Origin: Candidatus Zipacnadia bacterium
GTDB taxonomy: Bacteria > Armatimonadota > Zipacnadia > Zipacnadales > UBA5352
Direction: 5' to 3'
Length of the DNA stretch: 60,025 bases
Assembly: GCA_029820945.1 (NCBI GenBank)
Contig: JALGUJ010000015.1
Location: 1 to 60,025 of the forward strand
The position numbers and the translations under genes were made by a program. Below the pieces are notes generated by a model. That model was not told where the DNA came from and ran no database searches. It was given only the letters and a program-made list of their open reading frames with translations. Positions 17,824-25,550 of this stretch are shown here, piece after piece (position 1 is the first letter of the stretch; every line of letters starts with the position of its first letter).

Positions 17824-18795
17824 TCACGCGCCGGCGCCGGTCTCGCGGTACCACCTGACGAACTCGCGCAGCCCCTCGGCGAGCGTCCACTCGGGCTCCC
17901 AGCCCAGCAGCTCCCCCGCCTTCTCCACGCTGGCGTAGGTGCGTGGCACATCGCCCGGCTGATTGTCCAGCACGTTGACGACCGGCTCGCTCCCCACCGC
18001 CTCGCCCACCGCGGCGATCATCTCGTCCAGGCGGATGGGCGCCGAGCTGCCGAGGTTGATGATCTCGAAGTCGAGGTCACTGTCGTAGGCGGCGACGACG
18101 CCGCGCACGATGTCCGCGATGTAGGTGTAGTCCCGGCTGCTCGACCCGTCGCCGTACTGTGGGATCGGCTCGCCCGCCTGCAGCAGGCGCACGAACTTGC
18201 TGATGGCCAGGTCCGGGCGCTGGCGCGGCCCGTAGACGGTGAAGAACCTCAGCACCACCATGGGCAGGGCGTAGAGGTGATGGTAGGTGTAGCACAGCGC
18301 CTCGCCGGCGACCTTGGTGGCGGCGTAGGGCGATATCGGCCGGTCGATGCGCTGGTCCTCGCTGAAGGGCACCTCGTTCGCGGCGCCGTAGACGGAGGAC
18401 GAGGAGCCGAAGACGAAGCGCTCGACGCCGTGCTCCACCGCGGCCTCCAGCAGCATCGCGGTGCCCGTGACGTTCGCGCTCACGTACTCGACCGGCTCCT
18501 CGATGGAGGGTCGCACGCCGGCGCGCGCCGCCAGGTGGATGATGCCCCGCACCCCGGAACCGCCGAAGGCCTGCTCGAGCGCATCCGCATCTCGCACGTC
18601 GCCCTCGATGAGGGCGAACAGGTCGCTCTCGAGCAGCCCGGCCACGTTGCGGCGCTTGATGGCGGGGTCGTAGTAGGGGTCGAAGCTGTCGATGCCCACG
18701 ACGCGTTCGCCACGGGCCACGAGCGCCTCACTCAGGTGAGACCCGATGAAGCCCGCAGCGCCGGTGACGATGACCGTCCGGGAAGTGTTCTTCAA
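17824..18795 (-). CDS. NAD-dependent epimerase, UDP-glucuronate 4-epimerase-like
   Basis: A 323-residue extended short-chain dehydrogenase. It has the dinucleotide-binding GAAGFIGSH near the N-terminus, the catalytic Ser region GSSSSVYG and the YAATK Tyr/Lys motif. The segment GIDSFDPYYD and the C-terminal QPGDVPRTYA match UDP-glucuronate and UDP-glucose 4-epimerases rather than dTDP-glucose dehydratases. The start is uncertain: TTG at 18795 gives a normal length and begins right before the Rossmann strand, while the in-frame ATG at 18948 would add 51 basic residues unlike the family. It is followed by the GT2 gene and probably supplies a UDP-sugar for that enzyme or for polysaccharide assembly. 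The precise sugar is inferred. Confidence 0.85.
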   Translation of the reverse strand: MKNTSRTVIVTGAAGFIGSHLSEALVARGERVVGIDSFDPYYDPAIKRRNVAGLLESDLFALIEGDVRDADALEQAFGGSGVRGIIHLAARAGVRPSIEEPVEYVSANVTGTAMLLEAAVEHGVERFVFGSSSSVYGAANEVPFSEDQRIDRPISPYAATKVAGEALCYTYHHLYALPMVVLRFFTVYGPRQRPDLAISKFVRLLQAGEPIPQYGDGSSSRDYTYIADIVRGVVAAYDSDLDFEIINLGSSAPIRLDEMIAAVGEAVGSEPVVNVLDNQPGDVPRTYASVEKAGELLGWEPEWTLAEGLREFVRWYRETGAGA

Positions 18796-18868
18796 TCTTG
18801 CAGGTCCCGTCCTGGCCCGACTGGGTGTTCGGGAGAGCGCGGTCAGAGGCCGCTCGCTGGCCTGAGGA

Positions 18869-18898
18869 AGTATACACATTTGGCCCCGGGGGCGCAAA
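18869..18898 (-). promoter_or_regulatory. Possible sigma-70-type promoter for the epimerase/GT2 pair
   Basis: On the minus strand, TATACT (18869-18874) lies 18 bp downstream of TTTGCG (18893-18898). The -10 is close to consensus and the -35 is weak. It lies in the 196-bp divergent gap between the epimerase and isomerase genes, about 75 bp from the proposed TTG start. Confidence 0.35.
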
Positions 18899-18991
18899 CA
18901 GGCAGGAGATCCAGTTCGCCTCGTGAATATGAGCCTGCGCCGGGCCATGGCACCTCATGCTCACAGCCACCTGAGGAGGCATCCAGATACG

Positions 18992-19846
18992 ATGAAGATC
19001 GGCTTCCTGACCAACTGCCTGGGGCACCTGGAGCTGCCCGAGCTGGCTGGCTGGGCCGCCGAGAACGGCTTCGATGCGCTGGAAGTTGGGCCGTCGATTC
19101 GCCTGGATCCCGACGACTTCCAGGCTGCGCGCGCAGCCGGCCTGGAGATCACGGCGCTCACCTTCTGCCGCAACTTCATGTGCGACGACCAGGCCGAACG
19201 CGACGGCCTGCGGTCGGACCTGCTGGCCCGCGTGCAGTTCGCCGCAGACATGCAGATCCCCCGCGTCACGACCTCCACAGGCATGATCCCGGGACTGACA
19301 CTGGAGGAGAACGTGGAGCGGTGTGCCCCGTTCCTGGACTCGATACTGGGCATGGCCGCGGGCGGAGGCGTGGAGGTCTGCCTGGAGAACTGCCCCGGAA
19401 CCGGCAACGTGGCGGTCAGTCCATACGCCTGGCGCCTGCTGTTTGAGGCCGTCGCGCACGAGAACCTCCGGCTGTGCTTCGATCCCTCGCACCTCATCTG
19501 GCTCTTTATCGACCGGTACCAGGCCGCCGAAGAGTTCGTGGATGACATCGCCTACATCCACGCCAAGGACACCATCCTCGATCGCGCGGTGCTGGCGGAC
19601 AGGGGCGTACACATGAACTCCGACTACTGGCGCACCACGCTTCCCGGGGCCGGTGAGACTGACTGGGCCAGGCTGCTGTCGGTGCTGAGCGACAACGGCT
19701 TCGACGGCACCATCTCCATCGAGCACGAGGACCCGCTGTGGATGGCCGACGACGATGACATCAGGGCCGGCCTGCTATGGGCCAAGGCGCATCTGGAAAA
19801 GACAATCAACGCCAGCGAACATCAGATAGGGGCAGACAACGGCTGA
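18992..19846 (+). CDS. Sugar phosphate isomerase/epimerase (xylose-isomerase-like TIM barrel)
   Basis: A 284-residue AP-endonuclease-2/xylose-isomerase-like barrel. MKIGFLTNCLG is the first strand, VEVCLENCPGTG carries the Glu metal ligand, LCFDPSHLIW the Asp/His pair, YIHAKDT the His, and SIEHEDP the last acidic ligand, so the metal-binding set looks complete. Such proteins isomerise or epimerise sugars or inositols in the cytoplasm. ATG 18992 follows GAGGAGG at 12 bases; the upstream in-frame ATG at 18923 is less likely. A Gfo/Idh/MocA oxidoreductase begins 53 bp after the stop, the common isomerase/dehydrogenase pairing in sugar or inositol catabolism. The exact substrate is unknown. Confidence 0.88.
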   Translation: MKIGFLTNCLGHLELPELAGWAAENGFDALEVGPSIRLDPDDFQAARAAGLEITALTFCRNFMCDDQAERDGLRSDLLARVQFAADMQIPRVTTSTGMIPGLTLEENVERCAPFLDSILGMAAGGGVEVCLENCPGTGNVAVSPYAWRLLFEAVAHENLRLCFDPSHLIWLFIDRYQAAEEFVDDIAYIHAKDTILDRAVLADRGVHMNSDYWRTTLPGAGETDWARLLSVLSDNGFDGTISIEHEDPLWMADDDDIRAGLLWAKAHLEKTINASEHQIGADNG

Positions 19847-19899
19847 CGACGGCGGCAAACGGCACACCAAGGCGGCGAACGAAACGGGAGGCACTGAAG

Positions 19900-20970
19900 G
19901 TGCGTGATCGGATGGTCGGCGTAGGGATAGTCGGGCTGGGGCGGATCAGCGACGCGCACATCATGGGCTACGCGGCGCTGGATGACGCAGAGGTCGTGGC
20001 ACTCTGTGACATCGACGAGCAGAAGATCGCCGAGGCCGTCGAGCGACATGCGCTCGAGGACGCGTTCATCACCACCGACTACGCCGAGATGCTGGCGCGG
20101 GACGACGTGGACGCAGTGAGTCTGCCTCTGCCCGACCACCTGCACCACGACTTCGCGCTGCGGGCCATCGCGGCGGGCAAGCACGTGCTGTGCGAGAAGC
20201 CGCTGGCGATGAACGCGGCGGAGGCGGAGGAGATGCTGGCCGCCGCCGAGGAGGCGGGGATCGTCCACGCGGTGCACATGCAGCGGCGCTACAGCCCCGC
20301 CGTGCGCTACATCCGCGATCTGATCGCGGACGGGTTCCTGGGGGAGCTGCGGCACTTCCGCTGCCGCATGTCCGTGCACCGGATCTCGGACCCCGGCGTG
20401 AAGCTCGAGTGGCGGCTGCAGGCGGATAAGGGCTGCTACGGCGTGCTGGGCGACCTGGGCGCGCACGCGCTGGACCTGGCTCACTTCACCATGGGGGAGA
20501 GCGCGGGGGAGATGGTCGCGGCGGTCGCGATCGGCGCGATCTTCATCAAGCGGCGCCAGCTCGAGGACGCGGACGGCAGTGCCGAAGTCACCGCCTGGGA
20601 CGCCATCAACTTCGCGAACCGCTACCAGACCGGCGTGATCGGCAGCTACCAGCTCTCACGCTTCGCCCCCGGCTACTCGGCCTTCGAGATCGACGGCCAG
20701 GACGCGTCGGTGGGCGTGCGGGGCGATGACCCCGCGGGCATCGTCATGGTCTACGAGCGGCAGCCGCGCGACGATCAGATCCCCGCGTCGGAGTACACGC
20801 CGCGCGAGATCCCCGCGAAGTATCGCGACGGGCAGACGCTCTTCGGGGCCTTCATCGGCGCGATCCGCGAGGGCGGCGAGGCGTCGCCCAGCTTCGCCGA
20901 TGGCCTGCGTGTGGCCCGGGAGCTCGATGCCATCCACAAGGCGGCCCTGGCCGACCTGCCCCACGACTAG
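19900..20970 (+). CDS. Gfo/Idh/MocA family oxidoreductase
   Basis: A 356-residue NAD(P)-dependent sugar or inositol oxidoreductase. The Rossmann start GVGIVGLGRISDAHIMGY is followed by DIDEQK, the usual LPLPDHLHHDFALRAI and the signature CEKPLAMNAAEAEEML, whose Glu-Lys-Pro is the cofactor/substrate motif. The later GDLGAHALDLAHF carries the Asp-x-x-x-His catalytic pair. GTG 19900 is favoured because GGGAGG lies about 9 bases upstream; the next in-frame ATG (19912) is 21 bases away. The 53-bp gap from the isomerase is ACG/AACGG-rich, like the tracts around the palindromes. The stop overlaps by 4 bases the stop of the convergent GH39-like gene. Confidence 0.9.
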   Translation: MRDRMVGVGIVGLGRISDAHIMGYAALDDAEVVALCDIDEQKIAEAVERHALEDAFITTDYAEMLARDDVDAVSLPLPDHLHHDFALRAIAAGKHVLCEKPLAMNAAEAEEMLAAAEEAGIVHAVHMQRRYSPAVRYIRDLIADGFLGELRHFRCRMSVHRISDPGVKLEWRLQADKGCYGVLGDLGAHALDLAHFTMGESAGEMVAAVAIGAIFIKRRQLEDADGSAEVTAWDAINFANRYQTGVIGSYQLSRFAPGYSAFEIDGQDASVGVRGDDPAGIVMVYERQPRDDQIPASEYTPREIPAKYRDGQTLFGAFIGAIREGGEASPSFADGLRVARELDAIHKAALADLPHD

Positions 20971-22217
20971 CAGCCTCCATCAGGGCGCCGCACCCCGAGA
21001 GTCGCGCTCACGGGCGGTCGCCTATGCGCAGCCGGCAGGTATCCTCGACACGCCGCTGGAATACGCCTTGGACGTGGGTGCAGGGCCAGCCCCGGGAGCT
21101 TGATGCTGCCATCGCTGTTGATGAGCCCGTGGCCCTGATCGCCGCTGTGGAAGTCCCCGCGGTAGTGGCAGGCGTACTTCACGTCGGAGTGCTCGTGCAG
21201 GTAGATCAGGGCGGTGGCGGTGAAGGCCGCGCCGTCCATGTTCCACAGCAGGTCCCTGCGCCGGCCGGTGTTGTGCACGTTGCAGGCGTTCCACTCGCCG
21301 AGCACGTTGATGGTGTGCGGGAAGCCCTCGGTGTCCGGGGCCTCGCGGACCGCCTGGGCCTGCTCGGCCAAGATGTAGGGGCCACCGGCGTCGCGATTGT
21401 ATGAGTGCCAGGAGTAGAAGTCCAGCGGCGCGCCCTTGATCTTGCAGGCGCGCGCGAAGGCGTGTGCGTCGGCGGCGATCTGCGTGGTGGCGCCGCCCGC
21501 CATCCCCGGCCCGCCCACCATGATGCCGGGGAACTTCCCCTTGAGCTGTTTCGCGCAGATGGAGTACAGCGTGTAGAACTTGCGGATCGCCTGCTCCGGG
21601 TTCGGGTGCTGGTCCCAGAACGTGGTAATGTCCGGCTCGTTCCAGATCTCCCAGAAGGTCACGCGGCCGGTGTCGGCGCCGTAGTGCTTGGCGATGTGCT
21701 TGCACACGTGTGCAACGACGCCGAAGTCCGGCGGGTGACTATTGCGCGGGTCGGCGGTGTTCCAGGAGTGCCCGAGCCGGAACATGACCTCCGCGCCCGC
21801 GCCCTCAATCGCCTCGACCGCCTCGTCGCTCCAGTCGAAGTCGTAGTTGCTATGATCGTACGGGGCCGCGCTCCAGCCCGTCAGCGAGCTGGGGAAGATG
21901 GTCTCGAAGTCGCAGGGGCCGTACATATCGTGCGTGCGCACCAGCGGAATGCCCATCTCGCGATACTGCTCCTCCAGCACCTGCCCTTCCAGGGGCCCCC
22001 GCGCCTCGAGCGGCCCGCAGTTGACGCCGCTGAGCGGCGTCACATGCGCGACGAGGTCGTTGGCATCCACGGTCAGGTGCGGCTCGGCGGCGGTCCAGAG
22101 CGGGGTCGACAGGGCAAGCGCGGCAGGCAGACTCAGTCGCAGGGAGGGGCTCGTCGGCGCCGCGTTGCGTGTCAGCTTCCTTGACGGGTTAGGGCGGACA
22201 CGGTAGTGACCACGCAT
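20967..22217 (-). CDS. GH39-like glycosidase, frameshifted and truncated at the C-terminus
   Basis: A 416-codon frame for a glycosidase resembling GH39 xylosidases and iduronidases. A long basic n-region and a hydrophobic stretch (LRLSLPAALALSTPLWTA) suggest export. The barrel shows WEIWNEPD with acid/base Glu194 and VLGEWN with candidate nucleophile Glu308, so the catalytic pair is intact. The barrel ends at SDGSIKLPGLALH near 21080; from there the frame becomes Arg/Pro-rich, while the next frame gives TSKAYSS, the expected continuation, and stops at 21022. A single indel near 21080 therefore ended the gene, and the C-terminal beta-sandwich normal for this family is missing. The last 30 or so residues of the call are probably not native. 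AGGA sits 5 bases before ATG 22217. It could be a pseudogene or a sequencing error. Confidence 0.72.
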   Translation of the reverse strand: MRGHYRVRPNPSRKLTRNAAPTSPSLRLSLPAALALSTPLWTAAEPHLTVDANDLVAHVTPLSGVNCGPLEARGPLEGQVLEEQYREMGIPLVRTHDMYGPCDFETIFPSSLTGWSAAPYDHSNYDFDWSDEAVEAIEGAGAEVMFRLGHSWNTADPRNSHPPDFGVVAHVCKHIAKHYGADTGRVTFWEIWNEPDITTFWDQHPNPEQAIRKFYTLYSICAKQLKGKFPGIMVGGPGMAGGATTQIAADAHAFARACKIKGAPLDFYSWHSYNRDAGGPYILAEQAQAVREAPDTEGFPHTINVLGEWNACNVHNTGRRRDLLWNMDGAAFTATALIYLHEHSDVKYACHYRGDFHSGDQGHGLINSDGSIKLPGLALHPRPRRIPAACRGYLPAAHRRPPVSATLGVRRPDGGC

Positions 22218-22283
22218 AGAATCCTGGGAGCCTGAGAAGCAGGGCGAGGTCGCACGTTCGCCGAATGAGGGGCGGAACGACGG

Positions 22284-22301
22284 GCCGGTCAGGAGACCGG
22301 C
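22284..22301. repeat. Intergenic palindrome E
   Basis: A perfect 7-bp inverted repeat, GCCGGTC and GACCGGC, with loop AGGA, followed by TCC. It lies in the 126-bp divergent gap between the GH39-like gene and the second sulfatase. Confidence 0.6.
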
Positions 22302-22343
22302 TCCACCAATGCAACAGGCCGCGCGACCGGCGGGAGGACCATC

Positions 22344-24143
22344 ATGGCGGACAACCGGCGACCGAACATCCTGTGGCTCACCTGTGAGGACATCGGCCCC
22401 GACCTGGGCTGCTACGGCGACAGCTACGCGGACAGCCCGAACCTCGACGCGCTCGCCCGGCATGGGGTGATCTACCGCAACGCGTGGTCCAACGCACCCG
22501 TCTGCGCGCCGGCGCGCACCACCATCATCACGGGCGTCCCCGCGCCCTCGACCGGCTCGGAGCACATGCGCAGCCTCCTGCCCATCCCGGAGGGCATGCC
22601 CATGTATCCGCAGCTTCTGCGCGAGGCCGGCTACTACTGCACCAACAATGCGAAGGAGGACTTCAACCTCAGCAAGCCCGGGCAGGTGTGGGACGAGTGC
22701 TCGGGCGAGGCCCACTGGCGCAACCGCGCGGACGGGCAGCCCTTCTTCGCGATCTTCAACTACACCGTCACGCACGAGAGCAGGATCCGCGCGCGCCCGC
22801 ATGATCTGCAGCACGATCCAAACGACGCGCCCATTCCCTCCTACCATCCGGACACCCCGGAGGTGCGGCATGACTGGGCGCAGTACTACGACATCATCAC
22901 CGCGATGGACGCCCAGGCGGGGGAGGCACTGGCCGAGCTGGCGGAGGCGGGCCTGGACGAGGACACCATCGTGTTCTTCTACGGCGACCACGGCTCGGGG
23001 ATGCCCGGCCACAAGCGCTGCGCCCGCAACGCGGGGCTGCTGGTGCCGCTGATCGTGGCGATCCCGGAAAGGTTCGCGCACCTGGCCTCGGAGGACTACG
23101 CGCAGGGCGGCGAGAGCGAGCGGCTGGTGGGCTTCTCGGACCTGGGGCCGACCGTGCTGAGCCTCGCCGGCGTGCGCCCGCCCGCCATCATGCAGGGCCG
23201 CGCGTTCATGGGCGAGCACGAGGCGCCACCGCGCCGATACCTCTACGGCTTCCGCGGGCGCATGGATGAGCGCTACGACATGGTCCGCTGCCTGCGTGAC
23301 CAGCGCTACGTCTACATCCGCAACTTCATGCCGCACCTGCCCATGGGCCAGCACGTGCGATACATGTTCGAGACGCCCACCACGCAGGTCTGGCACGAGC
23401 TGTACGAGGCCGGCGAGCTGACCGAGGCGCAGCGCTTCTTCTGGGAGCCGCGCCCGGCGGAGGAGCTCTACGACCTGCAGGAGGACCCCGAGGAGACCAG
23501 CAACCTCGCCGACTCGCGCGAGCACGCAGAGGTGCTGGACGAGATGCGCGGGGCCTGCCGGGAGTGGATGCTGGCGATCCGCGACGTGGGGCTGCTGCCC
23601 GAGCCTCAGATCCACGCCCGCTCGGACGGCGGCGCGCCCTACGACATGGCGCGCGACCCCGAGCGGTATCCGATGGCGCGGATCATGGAGGCGGCGGAGC
23701 TGGCCTCCTCGCTGCAGCCGGGCGCGACGGAGGGGCTGATGGCCGGCCTGGGCGACGACGATCCGGCGGTGCGCTACTGGTCGGCGCTGGGGCTACTCAT
23801 GCGCGGGGAGCGGGCGGTGCGCAAAGGGCACGCGCTGCTGCGCGAGGCCCTTGAGGACGAGGACGCCTGCGTGCGCATCGTCGCCGCCGAGGCTCTGGCC
23901 CGCCACGGCGACGAGGCGGACGTGCAGATGGTGGTGCCGTTGCTGATCGACCTGGCGAACGCCGAGGCGCATGGCCCCTACGTGGCGCTGATGGCGCTTA
24001 ACGCCATCGACCACGCGGGCGAGGCGGCCCGCCCGTGGCTGGCGGAGATCGAGGCGCTGCCGGAGGAGGACCCCAACACCGACGACCGGCCGCAGTACGG
24101 CATCGAGGCGCTGCTGGAGAAGATCACGGGGCGGCCAGGGTGA
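22344..24143 (+). CDS. Sulfatase, heparan-N-sulfatase-like, with C-terminal HEAT-like repeats
   Basis: A 599-residue sulfatase. RPNILWLTCEDIGPDLGCYG gives the metal ligands and C54-A-P-A-R58 is a canonical formylglycine box. FFYGDHGSGMPGHKR is the downstream metal/phosphate-side motif. The order is close to N-sulfoglucosamine sulfohydrolase-like bacterial proteins (the GSEHMRS and PTVLSLAGV regions). After about residue 460 come helical repeats (GLGDDDPAVRYWSALGLL, LEDEDACVRIVAAEALARHG) that look like HEAT repeats, a fusion common in this phylum group. No signal peptide is evident. GGGAGG precedes ATG 22344. A Gfo/Idh/MocA gene and a heparinase-like gene follow on the same strand, so it may act on glucosaminoglycan-type or other acidic glycans. 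The substrate is inferred. Confidence 0.92.
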   Translation: MADNRRPNILWLTCEDIGPDLGCYGDSYADSPNLDALARHGVIYRNAWSNAPVCAPARTTIITGVPAPSTGSEHMRSLLPIPEGMPMYPQLLREAGYYCTNNAKEDFNLSKPGQVWDECSGEAHWRNRADGQPFFAIFNYTVTHESRIRARPHDLQHDPNDAPIPSYHPDTPEVRHDWAQYYDIITAMDAQAGEALAELAEAGLDEDTIVFFYGDHGSGMPGHKRCARNAGLLVPLIVAIPERFAHLASEDYAQGGESERLVGFSDLGPTVLSLAGVRPPAIMQGRAFMGEHEAPPRRYLYGFRGRMDERYDMVRCLRDQRYVYIRNFMPHLPMGQHVRYMFETPTTQVWHELYEAGELTEAQRFFWEPRPAEELYDLQEDPEETSNLADSREHAEVLDEMRGACREWMLAIRDVGLLPEPQIHARSDGGAPYDMARDPERYPMARIMEAAELASSLQPGATEGLMAGLGDDDPAVRYWSALGLLMRGERAVRKGHALLREALEDEDACVRIVAAEALARHGDEADVQMVVPLLIDLANAEAHGPYVALMALNAIDHAGEAARPWLAEIEALPEEDPNTDDRPQYGIEALLEKITGRPG

Positions 24144-24174
24144 CGCCCGCGAAGACCGAGCGCGATCTCGCCCC

Positions 24175-24199
24175 CGGCCCCCTCGCACTGAGGGGGCCG
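24175..24199. terminator. Strong hairpin after the second sulfatase gene
   Basis: A perfect 10-bp inverted repeat, CGGCCCCCTC and GAGGGGGCCG, with loop GCACT, 31 bp past the sulfatase stop. There is no T-tract, so it may terminate weakly, stabilise the mRNA end, or be another member of the palindrome set. Confidence 0.5.
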
Positions 24200-24294
24200 C
24201 TGCACGTGTGCCGCGAAGGTCCCTCGCTTCACGGGCCGAAATGCGCCACCGACCTTACCCAGGCTTGACAGGCACATTTGAGGGAGTGTCGTCG

Positions 24295-25362
24295 ATGGCG
24301 GAGTACGGCTTCGGACTGGTCGGATGTGGCGTTATCAGCAGCGTGCACTTGAGGGCCATCGAGCAGGTCGAGCGGGCCAATCTCATCGCCACCTGCGACA
24401 TCATCGAGGAGCGCGCGCAGGCGAAGGCCGAGGAGTTCGGCGCCGAGGCCTACTACACCGACTTCAACGACCTGCTGGCGCGTGACGACATCGACGTGGT
24501 GCACGTGACCACGCCGTCCGGCCACCACCACGTGGTCTCCATCGCCGCCTCCGAGGCCGGTAAGCACACCTTCGTCACCAAGCCCATCGACGTGACCCTC
24601 GCCAACATCGACGCGATGATCGCCGCCGCCGAGAGCAATGGCGTCAAGCTCGTGGCGGCGCATCAGTTCCGCGCCTACGACAGCTACCGGCAGCTCAAGC
24701 GGGCGATCGAGGAGGGGCGGCTGGGCGAGCTGTACTACGGCGACGCGTTCGTGCCATGGTGGCGGGCGCAGGACTACTACACGGACCGCTGGCAGGGCAC
24801 ATGGGAGTTCGACGGCGGCGGGGCCCTCATGAACCAGTCCGTGCACTGGGTGGACCTGCTCCTGTGGATGATGGGCGACGTCGCCGAGGTCTGCGGCTAC
24901 GCGGCCACCAAAGCCCACGACATGGAGACCGAGGACATCGGCACCGCGGCGGTGCTGTTCACCTCCGGCGCGCACGGCCTCATCCAGGGCACCACGCTGA
25001 CCTACAAGGGGATGAACACGCGGCTGGAGGTGCATGGCTCGCGCGGCAACGTGGTCATCGCGGCCGACCGGATCACCCACTGGGACGTGGCAGGCGAGGA
25101 GTCGCTGGCTGAGGGTGAGGTGACGGACGACGAGACCTCAGCGGCGGACCCGATGGCGGGACTGGGCGACGCGGTCGGGGCGCATCGCTGGCAGATCGAG
25201 GCGCTGCTGGACTGGATCGAGGGCACGGGCGAGCCGTTCGTGACAGGCCGGGACGCCCGCCGCCCGGTAGAGCTGAACCTGGCGATCTATGCCTCCCAGC
25301 GGACCGGCGAGAAGATCGCCCTCCCCCTCGACCCCAACGCGGAGGTGGGGTTCGGGACCTGA
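24295..25362 (+). CDS. Gfo/Idh/MocA family oxidoreductase
   Basis: A 355-residue NAD(P)-binding oxidoreductase. FGLVGCGVISSVHLRAIEQV begins the Rossmann fold, TTPSGHHHVVSIAA and TKPIDVTLANIDAMI replace the usual EKP segment, with Thr-Lys-Pro keeping the Lys, and MNQSVHWVDLLLWMMG supplies the late His. The C-terminal sheet has TLTYKGMNTRLEVHGSRG. ATG 24295 follows GAGGGAG; an in-frame ATG at 24208 is less likely because no ribosome site is seen there. It lies between a sulfatase and a heparinase-like gene, so it probably oxidises a sugar released by them. It is distinct in sequence from the Gfo/Idh/MocA protein at 19.9 kb. Confidence 0.9.
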   Translation: MAEYGFGLVGCGVISSVHLRAIEQVERANLIATCDIIEERAQAKAEEFGAEAYYTDFNDLLARDDIDVVHVTTPSGHHHVVSIAASEAGKHTFVTKPIDVTLANIDAMIAAAESNGVKLVAAHQFRAYDSYRQLKRAIEEGRLGELYYGDAFVPWWRAQDYYTDRWQGTWEFDGGGALMNQSVHWVDLLLWMMGDVAEVCGYAATKAHDMETEDIGTAAVLFTSGAHGLIQGTTLTYKGMNTRLEVHGSRGNVVIAADRITHWDVAGEESLAEGEVTDDETSAADPMAGLGDAVGAHRWQIEALLDWIEGTGEPFVTGRDARRPVELNLAIYASQRTGEKIALPLDPNAEVGFGT

Positions 25363-25550
25363 GATGAGCCATATGAGGACGCCATGGCGATGCAGGGACT
25401 GACGGGGGTACTGAGTGCGGTGGCGCCGGTGCGTGAGGGCCTCGATTGAACGTTCGCCCAGGCGGAGCAGGGCGCGGGGAGGAGCAGGACTGAGCAGGGA
25501 TGGGCGACGAGCCCTGCTGCACACTGACGACTCGAAGAGAATGGAGCATG

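Noticed and set aside
20967..23615. The long minus-strand frame extending the GH39-like gene to 882 codons
   Set aside because: Its N-terminal half is the antisense of the second sulfatase; the real start is at 22217 with AGGA and a hydrophobic segment downstream.
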